The notes under the pieces were generated by a model that made no database searches, was not told the DNA's origin, and worked only from the letters and a program-made list of their open reading frames with translations. This document shows positions 18,752 to 27,610 of a stretch of DNA of 64,000 nt, piece by piece; the stretch's first letter is position 1; every line of letters starts with the position of its first letter. The position numbers and the translations under genes are program-made. Source of the DNA: Chryseobacterium sp. BGARF1 (GTDB taxonomy: Bacteria > Bacteroidota > Bacteroidia > Flavobacteriales > Weeksellaceae); NCBI RefSeq assembly GCF_001677955.1, contig NZ_LELA01000012.1, positions 1-64,000 on the forward strand, read 5' to 3'.

Positions 18752-19090
18752 ACTTACTTGTTTTTTGTTTAAATCTTTGATAATAAGTACTAATAATAAT
18801 TAAACCATACATTTTGAAAAGTAATATGATTGCAGCCCGACCTGAGTGGAAATCCTTTTTTGTTGCTGGAAAAACGAGGGCAAAAAAGATTGGGAACGGA
18901 GGGCGGAATAGCTGCCCAAAAATATATTGTTAATTGTTTCAACCTACTTATCTCTCGCTGATTTTGCTGATTAAGCAGATTTTTTCAATATTTCAATCTG
19001 CTAAATCTGTATGATCTGCGAGAATTTTTAAAATAAACAATTCTAAAAATCTCATTTTGATTCCTGCTGAATGACAAACCTGGCGTTGAA
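18752..19090. other. Gene-free interval between proC and vanZ-like gene
   Basis: No gene is seen. It holds a GC-rich structured element (18833-18916) and a segment near 18960-19025 with repeated words such as GCTGATTAAGCAGATT and AATCTGCTAAATCTG, another dispersed-repeat type. Confidence 0.6.
18833..18916 (+). repeat. GC-rich structured intergenic element (REP- or RNA-like)
   Basis: An island of high GC in AT-rich surroundings. Outer arms GCAGC (18833-18837) and GCTGC (18912-18916) can pair, with GCCC/GGGC nearby, and an inner stem CTTTTTTG with CAAAAAAG. The words GCCCGACCTGAGTGGAAATCC and GGAGGGCGGAATAGCT resemble a dispersed intergenic element I know from flavobacterial genomes; only one copy lies in this window. 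Confidence 0.55.
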
Positions 19091-19519
19091 TTATTCAACT
19101 ACAAATTTGCTGAATCTAGTTTCTAATATTTTTTTCATTTGCCAACCCAGAAAAACACCAAAAGTATTCAGCAAAACATCATCCACATCAAAGACTCCCA
19201 ATCTTGAAAAATACTGTAGAGCTTCTATGATCACAATGGTGGAAACAAAAGCGATGATTAGATCTTTTAAATTTTTTAGCTGAGGAAAAATCCAGCCTAA
19301 AAAGCCAAAAGGAATAAACATTACCACATTTCCTAAGACAATTCTAATAATATCAAGCCAGCTTATTGTTTCCTGAATAAACCAAATTGTTGAAACAATC
19401 GGTTTAATTCTCACAATATTATCATCATACTGCATTCTTCCCATCCCGAAAAACATCAGATAGAGCAGAAAAATAGTGTATGGCAAAATGATGAATTTAT
19501 AAAATTTCTTTAACATCAT
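19091..19519 (-). CDS. VanZ family membrane protein
   Basis: 142 aa from ATG 19519; another ATG follows directly at 19516. Four membrane helices are seen: about 6-25, 54-78 (ending FIPFGFLGWIFPQ), 83-102, and 112-128. The VanZ pattern of NVVMFIPFGFLG followed by EALQYFSRLGVFDVDDVLLNTFGVFLGW is clear. The function is unsettled; in vancomycin clusters VanZ affects teicoplanin resistance, but stand-alone members like this one are common envelope proteins. A -7 element (plus 19523-19530) lies 3 bp from the ATG. Confidence 0.88.
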   Translation of the reverse strand: MMLKKFYKFIILPYTIFLLYLMFFGMGRMQYDDNIVRIKPIVSTIWFIQETISWLDIIRIVLGNVVMFIPFGFLGWIFPQLKNLKDLIIAFVSTIVIIEALQYFSRLGVFDVDDVLLNTFGVFLGWQMKKILETRFSKFVVE

Positions 19520-19522
19520 TTG

Positions 19523-19530
19523 CAAAGTTA
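19523..19530 (-). promoter_or_regulatory. -7 element next to the vanZ-like start (possible leaderless mRNA)
   Basis: Minus-strand TAACTTTG, an exact TAnnTTTG, ends 3 bp before the ATG at 19519, so transcription would begin at or within the start codon region. Confidence 0.5.
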
Positions 19531-19572
19531 TTCATTTCAAAAGCATTAAATTTGGTGTGTTAAACTAATTTA

Positions 19573-21216
19573 ATGAAATACGTCTTACTTACGCTCATTT
19601 CAGCGATGTTGCTATCGGTTTCTTGGCCGACTTACGGAGTTCCGTTTTTTATATTCTTTGCCCTCGTTCCGCTTCTGATGATGGAACATGGTGTTTCTAA
19701 ATTTTCAAATTACAGTAGAAAAAGTTGGATCGTTTTCGGTCTTTCTTATCTGTGCTTTGTCATTTGGAATGTTGTTACCACAGGCTGGTTGTACGGATCA
19801 AAAAATCCGGATGGAAGTCATTCGATGATGGCGGTCTTATTTCCGGTTTTGGTCAATTCTTTTTTATATTCACTCGTTTTTCAATGTTATCACTGGTATA
19901 AAAATGCACAGGGAACGTATTGGGGAATGGCTTTTTTAGTAGCGATCTGGATGAGTTTTGAAAAATTCCATCTCAATTGGGAATTAACGTGGCCTTGGCT
20001 GAATCTTGGAAATGCTTTTTCGGATTATCCGAAACTGATCCAATGGTATGATACTTTGGGATCAACCGGTGGAAGCTTCTGGATTTTATTGGTCAATTTA
20101 CTCATATTTTACACCATCAGAATTTGGGAAGCCGGAAGAAAAAGAAAAGATCTGATCATTAATGTTTCTGCAACGGCACTTTTGATTGGTCTTCCGATGA
20201 TCATTTCATTAATAAAATTCAATAGTTTTAATGAAAAACCGATTGGTGAAGTCAGTGTTTTAATGTTGCAACCAGATCTCGATCCTTACAACGAAAAATA
20301 TTCTAAAGACAGCATTACGATCCAGAATGACCTTTTAGCTTTGGCCGAAAATAATACCAAAGGAAAAATTGATTATTACATTGCTCCCGAAACGGCACTT
20401 CCGGGAAGAGGTTCTATTTCTGAAACCGCTTTTGAAAAAAGTGAACTTTTAAATAATGTAAAAGGTTTTCTTACGAAACACCCAGGTTCTGTTTTTACAA
20501 CAGGAATTTCTTCGCACAAATATTTTTTAGATAAAAATACAGCTCCAACAAATGCCTATCAAATCAACGTCAGAGTTTGGGTAGAAAGTTACAATTCTGC
20601 GGTGCAGATCATCCCAAATCAGAAAGTTGAAGTCTATCACAAAGGCAAGCTCGTTCCGGGTGTTGAGATTTTTCCTTACATGAGTGTTTTCAAGCCTCTT
20701 TTAGGTGATGCAATGATCAATTTGGGAGGAACGGTTGCTTCTTTGGGAACTGATAAAGAAAGAGTTGCATTTTCAAATCCTTATAATAAAGGAAAGATTG
20801 CACCAATCATTTGTTATGAAAGTATTTATGGTGAATTTGTAACCGATTATGTAAAAAAAGGAGCTAATTTTCTTGGAATTATGACCAATGATTCTTGGTG
20901 GGGCGTTACAGAAGGTCACAAACAGCTACTTTCTTACGCAAGAATGAGAGCCATCGAAACCCGAAGAGAAATTGTACGAGCTGCAAACAGTGGAATCTCT
21001 GCGCATATTAATGCAAAAGGAGAGATTTTAGGAGACACTTTTTACGGTGATCAGACTACTTTATTCGCTAAAGTTAATCTTTATGAAGGCAAAACATTTT
21101 ATGTAAGAACCGGAGATTTTCTTTCCCGAGTTTCTATTTTTGCTTTAGGATTTTTGCTGTTTTATTTCCTGATCAAAAAGCTTCAGAATAAAATGAAGAA
21201 AGAAAACGGAAAGTAA
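19573..21216 (+). CDS. lnt: Apolipoprotein N-acyltransferase
   Basis: 547 aa. Lnt adds the third acyl chain to the N-terminal Cys of lipoproteins in the inner membrane. The N-terminal half has about six membrane helices with the family motif WPWLNLGNAFSDYP. The nitrilase-like periplasmic domain shows the Glu-Lys-Cys triad: Glu in YIAPETALPG, Lys in YHKGKLVPGVE, and Cys in PIICYESIYGE. A last membrane helix lies near the C-terminus (about 517-535). Many lipoproteins in the window are potential substrates. It is followed by a strong hairpin terminator. Confidence 0.95.
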   Translation: MKYVLLTLISAMLLSVSWPTYGVPFFIFFALVPLLMMEHGVSKFSNYSRKSWIVFGLSYLCFVIWNVVTTGWLYGSKNPDGSHSMMAVLFPVLVNSFLYSLVFQCYHWYKNAQGTYWGMAFLVAIWMSFEKFHLNWELTWPWLNLGNAFSDYPKLIQWYDTLGSTGGSFWILLVNLLIFYTIRIWEAGRKRKDLIINVSATALLIGLPMIISLIKFNSFNEKPIGEVSVLMLQPDLDPYNEKYSKDSITIQNDLLALAENNTKGKIDYYIAPETALPGRGSISETAFEKSELLNNVKGFLTKHPGSVFTTGISSHKYFLDKNTAPTNAYQINVRVWVESYNSAVQIIPNQKVEVYHKGKLVPGVEIFPYMSVFKPLLGDAMINLGGTVASLGTDKERVAFSNPYNKGKIAPIICYESIYGEFVTDYVKKGANFLGIMTNDSWWGVTEGHKQLLSYARMRAIETRREIVRAANSGISAHINAKGEILGDTFYGDQTTLFAKVNLYEGKTFYVRTGDFLSRVSIFALGFLLFYFLIKKLQNKMKKENGK

Positions 21217-21246
21217 ACTTTTAAATATTGAAAGCTTTATATAAAT

Positions 21247-21275
21247 AAAACCAGCCTTTTTCGGCTGGTTTTCTC
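21247..21275 (+). terminator. Terminator after lnt, possibly bidirectional
   Basis: AAAACCAGCC (21247-21256) and GGCTGGTTTT (21263-21272) form a perfect 10-bp stem with T and A tracts on the two sides. It lies between convergent genes and can serve both. Confidence 0.9.
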
Positions 21276-21314
21276 AGTTTAATTTAAGTTTAAAAATCAA
21301 ATTCAAACTACTAT

Positions 21315-23027
21315 TTACTTGATTATTAGTTTTTGGGTCACCCAGTTGTTGTTAATTTTAATTTTCAGAATATACATTCCTTTTGGAAAATCAGAAACAG
21401 TTACAGACTGATCGCTGTTAAGCTGCACATTCAACTTTTTCCCATCCATTGAATACATTTCCACCGCAGTTGCCTTTTCACCTTTAATGAATACCTTTTC
21501 AGAAGCCGGATTTGGATAGATCGACAGTTTTGTTTTTGTTGAAAAATCATTGACACCCAACGTATTTTCTACCGATGGATTAGAATAAACTTTTGATGCA
21601 TCAATGGATTTTACGCTCCAATATACTTGCTGAATAGAAGGATCTAGCGTCAAAAACCAAGAAGGCGTGGTTACAATATACTTTGCCACATCTTGCGCTC
21701 CCGGACTTGTCCCAACTTTAATTTCATATTGTAAAGCATTGACCGGAGTTTTATCATCCGTTGCACCACTCCATGTAAAATTGAATGTATTTCCATTTTT
21801 GTTTACATGTAAATTGGTTGGAGCAGTTGGTTTTAAATTGATTTCTGTAGAAGTATTCTGATAAAGTTTGGTGAATGAATTTAAATTGGGATCAGCCCAA
21901 TCGAAGCCCGTCATTAAAACATCCAAATGATCATTTCCGTCATAATCAAAGAGTCTTATATTTCCTGTTCCACCCAAATTATACAAAGACGTATTGCTCG
22001 CTTTTGTAAAAGATTGAGAAGCCGGATCGTAAAGAAAAACATTCACCGCTCCGTCATTATTTTTATCATCACCAATGACTATAAAATCGTAATACCCATC
22101 ATTATTAAGGTCTCCAACATCCACACTTGAAGCAGAAAGCCCTTCTCCGGAAATTTCATGAGTTGTAAACTGCCCCGTTCCGTCATTCATAAAGACACCA
22201 AGATATTCATCATAATTTCCATCCTGACCAATCGCCACCAAATCTAAGAAGCCATCTGCATTGAAGTCTGCATACGCTAATTTCCCGCTTGCTAAAGGCA
22301 ATAAAGTTTGAGATTCCTGAAGAGTACCATTCGAATTTAAATATACTTTAAAAACAGGATCTGTATTTTTATCATAACCAAAAATGACTACATCCAACAA
22401 TTGATCATTATTCAGATCTAAAACTTTGAAACTTCCGTTTTGCGTCCCTGGAAGCCAAGATTGAGTTAATTGAAAACCATTTCCTGAGTTTTGGTAAAGA
22501 CTTAAATCATAAACAAAACCAGTTCCGTGCATATATTGAGGTCCGTTGATCGCATAATCTTGCTTACCATCATGATCAAGATCAAAAACCTCTATTGATC
22601 CAAAAGTTTTTCCGGCGGTATCTTCTACTTTTGAAAAACCTATTCCAGTATTTAAAAAGCGATAATGCTTATAATTAACGATATCCTGATAGCTCAATCC
22701 TGTAGAAATAATATCGAGTAAGCCGTCATTATTGTAATCTATGAATTCAATATCTCCTGAATGAGTAGCATCGATTCCTAAGTCTGCATACGCTGAAAAA
22801 ACGCCATTATTGTTGGTAAAGATCTCATTGAATGTAACATCTGCAGCTCCGTCTGCATCTATATCTATTGCACCATTATACACAACATCCAGCTTTCCGT
22901 CATTATTAAAATCACCAATATCACTGGATCCGTAATAGAAGTTTTTTATATTCGTTGAAACTTCAGAAAAAGTCTGAGCCTGAAAAACCATTGGAATAAA
23001 AAAAGCAAAAACATACAACTTTTTCAT
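21315..23027 (-). CDS. Secreted FG-GAP/VCBS-repeat T9SS cargo protein
   Basis: 570 aa from ATG 23027, which starts a good signal peptide (MKKLYVFAFFIPMVFQAQ); an in-frame start at 23069 would bury it. About seven FG-GAP/VCBS-type repeats cover residues 25-385, each with a calcium-binding-like core such as DFNNDGKLDVVYNG, DYNNDGLLDIIST, DLDHDGKQDYAI, DFNADGFLDLVAIG and DLNNDGYYDFIVIG: a beta-propeller. An FnIII-like region follows (about 395-480), then a type A sorting domain (STKTKLSIYPNPASEKVFI to the end). It is a surface or secreted T9SS substrate; adhesion or binding is inferred, with no catalytic site seen. Confidence 0.9.
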   Translation of the reverse strand: MKKLYVFAFFIPMVFQAQTFSEVSTNIKNFYYGSSDIGDFNNDGKLDVVYNGAIDIDADGAADVTFNEIFTNNNGVFSAYADLGIDATHSGDIEFIDYNNDGLLDIISTGLSYQDIVNYKHYRFLNTGIGFSKVEDTAGKTFGSIEVFDLDHDGKQDYAINGPQYMHGTGFVYDLSLYQNSGNGFQLTQSWLPGTQNGSFKVLDLNNDQLLDVVIFGYDKNTDPVFKVYLNSNGTLQESQTLLPLASGKLAYADFNADGFLDLVAIGQDGNYDEYLGVFMNDGTGQFTTHEISGEGLSASSVDVGDLNNDGYYDFIVIGDDKNNDGAVNVFLYDPASQSFTKASNTSLYNLGGTGNIRLFDYDGNDHLDVLMTGFDWADPNLNSFTKLYQNTSTEINLKPTAPTNLHVNKNGNTFNFTWSGATDDKTPVNALQYEIKVGTSPGAQDVAKYIVTTPSWFLTLDPSIQQVYWSVKSIDASKVYSNPSVENTLGVNDFSTKTKLSIYPNPASEKVFIKGEKATAVEMYSMDGKKLNVQLNSDQSVTVSDFPKGMYILKIKINNNWVTQKLIIK

Positions 23028-23199
23028 TTTATTTTTATTTAGATTAATTAAAAACAAAGATAGTGTCAAATATTATTTTAGGCTTAAAATTGATACTGAT
23101 ATTTATCACATGACCGCATCTGACAGACTTTAAAGAAAATTAATGAAACGCTAAGTCATTAAAAATGATAAATATTTATTATAAAATTTACACAAAGAC

Positions 23200-23230
23200 T
23201 TGTCTATCTAAAAAAATCTTCGTTATTTTG
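23200..23230 (+). promoter_or_regulatory. Promoter of the rpmB-rpmG-DUF4295 cluster
   Basis: -33 TTG (23200-23202) and a -7-like TTATTTTG (23223-23230, one base from TAnnTTTG), at suitable spacing and 36 bp before the rpmB ATG. Confidence 0.6.
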
Positions 23231-23266
23231 CAACCTCAAATATTATACAAATAAGAACATCGAGAT

Positions 23267-23509
23267 ATGTCAAGAATTTGCCAGATAACAGGAAAGCGTG
23301 CAATGGTTGGTAACAACGTTTCCCACGCTAATAACAAAACGAAGCGTCGTTTTGAAATTAACTTATTGGAAAAGAAATTTTACCTTCCAGAGCAAGACAA
23401 GCACGTTACGCTTAAAGTTTCAGCTCATGGATTGAGAATCATTAACAAGATTGGAATCGAAGAAGCTATCGAAAGAGGCATCAGAGAAGGATTGATTAAA
23501 AAGAACTAA
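23267..23509 (+). CDS. rpmB: 50S ribosomal protein bL28
   Basis: 80 aa, normal length. The start [34 protein letters not shown] is diagnostic for bL28, with the basic RRF motif, and the C-terminal helix [15 protein letters not shown] is also typical. It is the first gene of a tight cluster (rpmB, rpmG, DUF4295) with gaps of 4 and 19 bp. Confidence 0.97.
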   Translation: MSRICQITGKRAMVGNNVSHANNKTKRRFEINLLEKKFYLPEQDKHVTLKVSAHGLRIINKIGIEEAIERGIREGLIKKN

Positions 23510-23513
23510 GATC

Positions 23514-23696
23514 ATGGCAAAAAAAGGAAATAGAGTTCAAGTAATACTTGAATGCACAGAGCACAAAGAAAGCGGTATGCCAGGAATGTCTAGATACATT
23601 TCTACAAAAAATAAAAAGAACACTACAGAAAGATTGGAATTGAAAAAATACAATCCTGTTCTTAAGAGATCTACCCTTCACAAAGAAATCAAGTAA
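23514..23696 (+). CDS. rpmG: 50S ribosomal protein bL33
   Basis: 60 aa. It has the bL33 start ([20 protein letters not shown]) and the closing block [26 protein letters not shown] Cys is present in LECTEH, but the paired CxxC motifs of the zinc-binding form are absent, so this is a zinc-free type. It begins 4 bp after rpmB. Confidence 0.96.
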   Translation: MAKKGNRVQVILECTEHKESGMPGMSRYISTKNKKNTTERLELKKYNPVLKRSTLHKEIK

Positions 23697-23715
23697 TTTA
23701 TAAATATAATTTACC

Positions 23716-23868
23716 ATGGCAAAGAAAGTAGTAGCAACCCTACAAAGCGGACAGTCTAAGAAAATGACTAAAGTCGTGAAAATGGTGAAGTCTTCTAAAT
23801 CAGGAGCTTACGTTTTCGAAGAAAAAGTAATGAATGCAGACGAAGTTGAAGGTTTTTTGAAAAAATAA
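23716..23868 (+). CDS. DUF4295 protein, likely Bacteroidota ribosomal protein bL38
   Basis: 50 aa (MAKKVVATLQSGQSKKMTKV start, FEEKVMNADEVEGFLKK end), very basic in its first half. It lies 19 bp after rpmG and ahead of ftsY, the conserved order in Bacteroidota. DUF4295 proteins were, to my knowledge, identified as an extra large-subunit protein (bL38) in the Flavobacterium johnsoniae ribosome structure, which fits this setting. The identification rests on sequence start, size and neighbours. Confidence 0.85.
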   Translation: MAKKVVATLQSGQSKKMTKVVKMVKSSKSGAYVFEEKVMNADEVEGFLKK

Positions 23869-23890
23869 TCTAGAACTTTATTTACAATAC

Positions 23891-23922
23891 AAAAACTACT
23901 CATATTTTGGGTAGTTTTTTTG
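23891..23922 (+). terminator. Terminator of the rpmB cluster
   Basis: Arms AAAACTAC and GTAGTTTT around an 11-13 nt AT-rich loop, followed by a T run, 23 bp after the DUF4295 stop. Confidence 0.75.
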
Positions 23923-23923
23923 T

Positions 23924-23931
23924 TATCTTTG
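23924..23931 (+). promoter_or_regulatory. -7 element upstream of ftsY
   Basis: TATCTTTG, an exact TAnnTTTG, directly after the terminator. A transcript from here would have a leader of roughly 115 nt that contains the palindrome at 23940-24032. Confidence 0.5.
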
Positions 23932-23939
23932 CTTTTCTA

Positions 23940-24032
23940 AGCTGGAAGCCAGATGTTGGAAGCTGGATGTTTACAATCATAATGTTTTATTTTGTAAGCA
24001 TCCGGCTTCCTGCGCCCCGCTTCCAACATTAA
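23940..24032. repeat. Imperfect palindrome in the ftsY leader
   Basis: Left words GTTGGAAGCTGGATGTTTACAA and right words TTGTAAGCATCCGGCTTCC ... TTCCAACA are near reverse complements around a short AT loop. It is built of degenerate 'GGAAGC' words like those at 56030-56120. Confidence 0.65.
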
Positions 24033-24054
24033 TTAAAATTCCGAAATTCATACA

Positions 24055-25008
24055 ATGAGTTGGTTTAAAAATATTTTCAAAAAAGAAGAAAAAGAAACTT
24101 TAGACAAAGGTTTGGAAAAATCTAATCAGGGCTTCTTTGAAAAAATGACTAAAGCCGTAGTCGGCAAAAGCAAAGTAGATGACGAGGTTCTGGATAATCT
24201 GGAAGAAATATTGATTGCTTCAGATGTTGGTGCTTCTACGACCATTAAGATTATTGAGAGAATTGAAGAACGTGTTGCCAGAGACAAATATGTCGGTGTA
24301 AACGAATTAGACCAAATTCTACGTGAAGAAATCTCAGGACTTCTTTTGGAAAATCCTCACGCAGGAAGCGGAAATATCGATACTTCTAAAAAACCATACG
24401 TTATTATGGTTGTTGGAGTAAACGGTGTAGGAAAAACTACCACTATCGGAAAACTGGCGCATCAGTTTAAATCTGAAGGTAAAAAAGTAGTTTTAGGTGC
24501 TGCAGATACATTCAGAGCCGCAGCTGTTGACCAACTTGTCATTTGGAGTGAAAGAGTGGGCGTTACGATTGTAAAACAGGAAATGGGATCTGACCCTGCT
24601 TCAGTTGCTTTTGACACCGTACAAAGTGCCGTTGCTCAGGAGGCAGACGTTGTTATTATTGATACCGCAGGAAGACTTCACAATAAGATCAATCTTATGA
24701 ATGAACTTTCTAAGATTAAGAGAGTAATGCAAAAGGTTATTCCTGATGCTCCTCACGAGATTTTATTGGTTCTTGATGGTTCTACAGGGCAAAACGCTTT
24801 TGAACAGGCAAAACAGTTCACAGCAGCTACTGAAGTGAATGCTTTAGCCGTAACAAAATTAGACGGAACTGCAAAAGGTGGTGTTGTCATTGGTATTTCA
24901 GATCAGTTTCAGATTCCGGTAAAATATATTGGGGTTGGCGAAAAAATGCAGGACCTTCAACTTTTTAATGGTACAGAGTTTGTAGATTCGTTCTTCAAGA
25001 AAAGATAA
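24055..25008 (+). CDS. ftsY: Signal recognition particle receptor FtsY
   Basis: 317 aa. FtsY is the GTPase that docks SRP-ribosome complexes at the Sec translocon. The NG domain is complete: helical N region, P-loop GVNGVGKTTTIGKLA, DTFRAAAVDQL, DTAGRLHNK, TKLDGTAKGG and the C-terminal GVGEKMQDLQLF. The acidic A domain is very short (about 20 residues rich in Lys/Glu), as in many Bacteroidota. It sits downstream of the ribosomal cluster but with its own -7 element. Confidence 0.97.
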   Translation: MSWFKNIFKKEEKETLDKGLEKSNQGFFEKMTKAVVGKSKVDDEVLDNLEEILIASDVGASTTIKIIERIEERVARDKYVGVNELDQILREEISGLLLENPHAGSGNIDTSKKPYVIMVVGVNGVGKTTTIGKLAHQFKSEGKKVVLGAADTFRAAAVDQLVIWSERVGVTIVKQEMGSDPASVAFDTVQSAVAQEADVVIIDTAGRLHNKINLMNELSKIKRVMQKVIPDAPHEILLVLDGSTGQNAFEQAKQFTAATEVNALAVTKLDGTAKGGVVIGISDQFQIPVKYIGVGEKMQDLQLFNGTEFVDSFFKKR

Positions 25009-25063
25009 ATTCTTTTTTTGAAAACAAATCATTCAAATTTATTAACATTAAAAAATTAAAATC

Positions 25064-25321
25064 ATGGGATTTATTACATGGATTATCTTTGGCCTATTGG
25101 CAGGAGCACTTGCTAAAGTGATTATGCCCGGAAAACAAGGCGGCGGTTGGCTGATTACGATTATCTTAGGTATCGTTGGTGCTTTCGTCGGTGGCTTGAT
25201 TGGAGTATATATTCTTCACTGGGGCGATGTAGATTCTTTCTGGAACTTCAGAAGCTGGTTCCTTGCCATTGGAGGGGCAATCATTGTTCTTTGGCTTTAT
25301 GGAATGGCTACCAGAAAATAA
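25064..25321 (+). CDS. GlsB/YeaQ/YmgE family membrane protein
   Basis: 85 aa with three membrane segments (about 1-20, 27-50, 60-81) and the family motifs IIFGLLAGALAKVIMPGKQGGGWLITIILGIVGAFVGG and FLAIGGAIIVLWLYG. These 'transglycosylase-associated' proteins are small inner-membrane stress proteins of unknown mechanism. It is followed by a strong terminator. Confidence 0.92.
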   Translation: MGFITWIIFGLLAGALAKVIMPGKQGGGWLITIILGIVGAFVGGLIGVYILHWGDVDSFWNFRSWFLAIGGAIIVLWLYGMATRK

Positions 25322-25344
25322 AATTATATTTTTTAATAAAAAAC

Positions 25345-25384
25345 AAAGATCCCGATTTGAAAATTTCAAATCGGGATCTTTTAT
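25345..25384. terminator. Bidirectional terminator between glsB-like gene and sppA
   Basis: AAAGATCCCGATTTGAAA and TTTCAAATCGGGATCTTT form an 18-bp stem with A and T tracts at its feet, between convergent genes. Confidence 0.92.
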
Positions 25385-25396
25385 GAACAATATAAT

Positions 25397-27151
25397 TTAG
25401 TCTATTTTGATTCTGTAAGGCATTTCCATTTTTACCTCAGATTTTAATTTCTCGCTGGTAAGCTGCTCTAAGATTTCATAGTTGGCTTTACCAATTTTAT
25501 TTTTAATCACTCTTGCAGAGATATCGTCTTCATTCATGTCTTCAAAAATTTGCTCAAAAGCCGTCATCTTTTTAGGATATGAAGCAACATTGTAAGATTT
25601 CAGGTTTGCTTTTTGTGCTGCAAATTTTACAGCATCATTTAAAGTTCCCAATTCGTCTACCAAACCAATTTCTTTTGCACGAACTCCACTCCAGACTCTT
25701 CCACCTCCGATGTTATCAATCTGCTCAAAAGTCTGCTTTCTGTTCTGAGTTACAAAATGTACAAATCTTTTGTACGTTCCTTCAACGCTTCTTGTCATTA
25801 AATTCACTCCGTAAGGTGTAAGACCATGCAATGAAGAATAATAAGCTGAATTAGCGTTGGTTGCAACAATATCAGAACGTACTCCGTTTTTGTTTGCAAT
25901 ATCTTTAAAGTAAGGTAATACTCCAAAAACTCCGATAGACCCTGTTAACGTATTCGGTTCAGAATAAATTTTATCTGCCGCCATTGCAATATAATAACCA
26001 CCTGAAGCTGCATAATCACCGAAAGATACCACAAGAGGTTTCTTCTTTTTTAATTGTTGAAGCTCGAATAAGATCTCGTCAGAAGCATTAGCACTTCCTC
26101 CCGGAGAATTAATTCTTAAAACAACCGCTTTTACTTTATCATCTTCCTGAAGGTCTTTGATATATTTAATATATTTTTCGGAATAAATTTCATTGTATTC
26201 ATCACCATTATTAATAGAACCTGATGCGTATAAAACCGCTACTTTTTCACCTGAACTCTCTTTATCATTATATGAATCGATATACTTTTGCAGTGAAACT
26301 TTATTTAGTTTATCTTTTTCAGCAATACTCAATTTTGCTTTGATTATTTGATCATATTCAGTTTTCTGAATCAGTTTATCTGCCAATTTGTATTTAACAG
26401 TTAAATCAGGAATCATTCCGTATAAACTGTCTACAACAGTTTTAAATTCGTCAGCTTTCATTTTTCTTGAAGCAGCCATTTTTGATGAAGTATTTCCCCA
26501 AATATCATTTAGTAAAGTACTCAACTGCTCTTTGTTTTCTGGAGAAATGTCATTTCTTAAGAATGGTTCCACAGCAGATTTAAATTTTCCGTGACGGATT
26601 ACTTCAATCCCGATTCCATATTTTTCAGCAAAATCTTTGAAGAAAGTAACTTCTGTTGCTAGTCCTTTAAGCTCAATTCCACCTGATGGATTTAAATAAT
26701 ACTGATCAGCAACAGAACCTAAATAATAAGAAGCCTGAGAAACAGAATTTCCGTATGCGTAAACAAATTTCCCACTCTTTTTAAAGTCTTCAATAGCATT
26801 TCTCAAATCATCGATTTGCGTAGTTCCTGCGCTGATATGATCGGTCTCTATACTTATTCCTTTAATATTATCATCATCTTTAGCTTTATGAATAGCTTCT
26901 ACAGCATCATAAATAAGAATGTTTGTATTTTTATTTTTGATATTAAAAATACTTTGTTGTTCTTCTGTAGGACTATCAATAATAGAGGTCTTCAGATTGA
27001 TTGTTAACACAGAATTCTTTTTCACATCAACAGATTTCTCTCCGCTCATTGAGCCAATCGCAATCATGATAATAAAAAAGAAGAAAAACACGAAGCATAA
27101 TATGACTATAGCCACTATATTTGCTAATACATTTTTAAAGAAACTCTTCAT
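25397..27151 (-). CDS. sppA: Signal peptide peptidase SppA, 67-kDa type
   Basis: 584 aa from ATG 27151, which places the membrane anchor (about 8-35) at the N-terminus; an upstream in-frame start at 27181 is not an ATG and would overlap folK. SppA degrades remnant signal peptides in the inner membrane. It has tandem ClpP-like repeats; the catalytic Lys lies in RHGKFKSAVEPF of the first and the nucleophile Ser in FGDYAASGGYYIAMAAD of the second. Also seen are LRINSPGGSANASD, TGSIGVFGV and GGGRVWSGVRAKEIGLVDELG. It is divergent from folK with 18 bp between start codons. Confidence 0.95.
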   Translation of the reverse strand: MKSFFKNVLANIVAIVILCFVFFFFFIIMIAIGSMSGEKSVDVKKNSVLTINLKTSIIDSPTEEQQSIFNIKNKNTNILIYDAVEAIHKAKDDDNIKGISIETDHISAGTTQIDDLRNAIEDFKKSGKFVYAYGNSVSQASYYLGSVADQYYLNPSGGIELKGLATEVTFFKDFAEKYGIGIEVIRHGKFKSAVEPFLRNDISPENKEQLSTLLNDIWGNTSSKMAASRKMKADEFKTVVDSLYGMIPDLTVKYKLADKLIQKTEYDQIIKAKLSIAEKDKLNKVSLQKYIDSYNDKESSGEKVAVLYASGSINNGDEYNEIYSEKYIKYIKDLQEDDKVKAVVLRINSPGGSANASDEILFELQQLKKKKPLVVSFGDYAASGGYYIAMAADKIYSEPNTLTGSIGVFGVLPYFKDIANKNGVRSDIVATNANSAYYSSLHGLTPYGVNLMTRSVEGTYKRFVHFVTQNRKQTFEQIDNIGGGRVWSGVRAKEIGLVDELGTLNDAVKFAAQKANLKSYNVASYPKKMTAFEQIFEDMNEDDISARVIKNKIGKANYEILEQLTSEKLKSEVKMEMPYRIKID

Positions 27152-27169
27152 AAATAATCTTTTTTCTAT

Positions 27170-27583
27170 ATGTCGCAACATAAGGTGGTTTTGTTACTAG
27201 GAAGTAACATTGGTGATCAAAAAAATAATATCGATACGGCTTTAAGCAAAATAAGCGAAGCCAACTCCATATTAAAAAAAAGTGAATATTTAACATCAGA
27301 ACCCGTAGAATTTGTCAGTTCTAATATTTTTTGTAATATTGCAGTAATAATATCTACTCACCTATCACCAATTCAACTGCTTGATTATGTGAAAAAAATA
27401 GAGATTGAGATGGGTCGACTTACTGACTCTACCATCTCCAAAGTTTACACAGACAGAATTATTGATATTGATATTGTGAAGTATGATGAGCTAAAATTTT
27501 TATCAAAAAGATTAGAAATCCCTCATAACAAACATCTTTTTGAAAGAGAATTTTCTAAGATATTATTAAAAGATTTTATTTAA
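27170..27583 (+). CDS. folK: 2-amino-4-hydroxy-6-hydroxymethyldihydropteridine pyrophosphokinase
   Basis: 137 aa, somewhat shorter than the E. coli enzyme. FolK transfers pyrophosphate from ATP to 6-hydroxymethyl-dihydropterin in folate synthesis. The start VVLLLGSNIGDQKNNI, FCNIAVIISTHLSPIQLLDYVKKIE, the metal-site pair DIDIV, and the C-terminal LEIPHNKHLFEREF are diagnostic. The usual RxGPRxxD motif is replaced by STISKVYTDRIIDIDIV, a divergent form that keeps the acidic residues. folB is at 59.1 kb, so the pathway genes are scattered. Confidence 0.9.
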   Translation: MSQHKVVLLLGSNIGDQKNNIDTALSKISEANSILKKSEYLTSEPVEFVSSNIFCNIAVIISTHLSPIQLLDYVKKIEIEMGRLTDSTISKVYTDRIIDIDIVKYDELKFLSKRLEIPHNKHLFEREFSKILLKDFI

Positions 27584-27610
27584 AAAATACAAACACATAA
27601 AACATATTGT

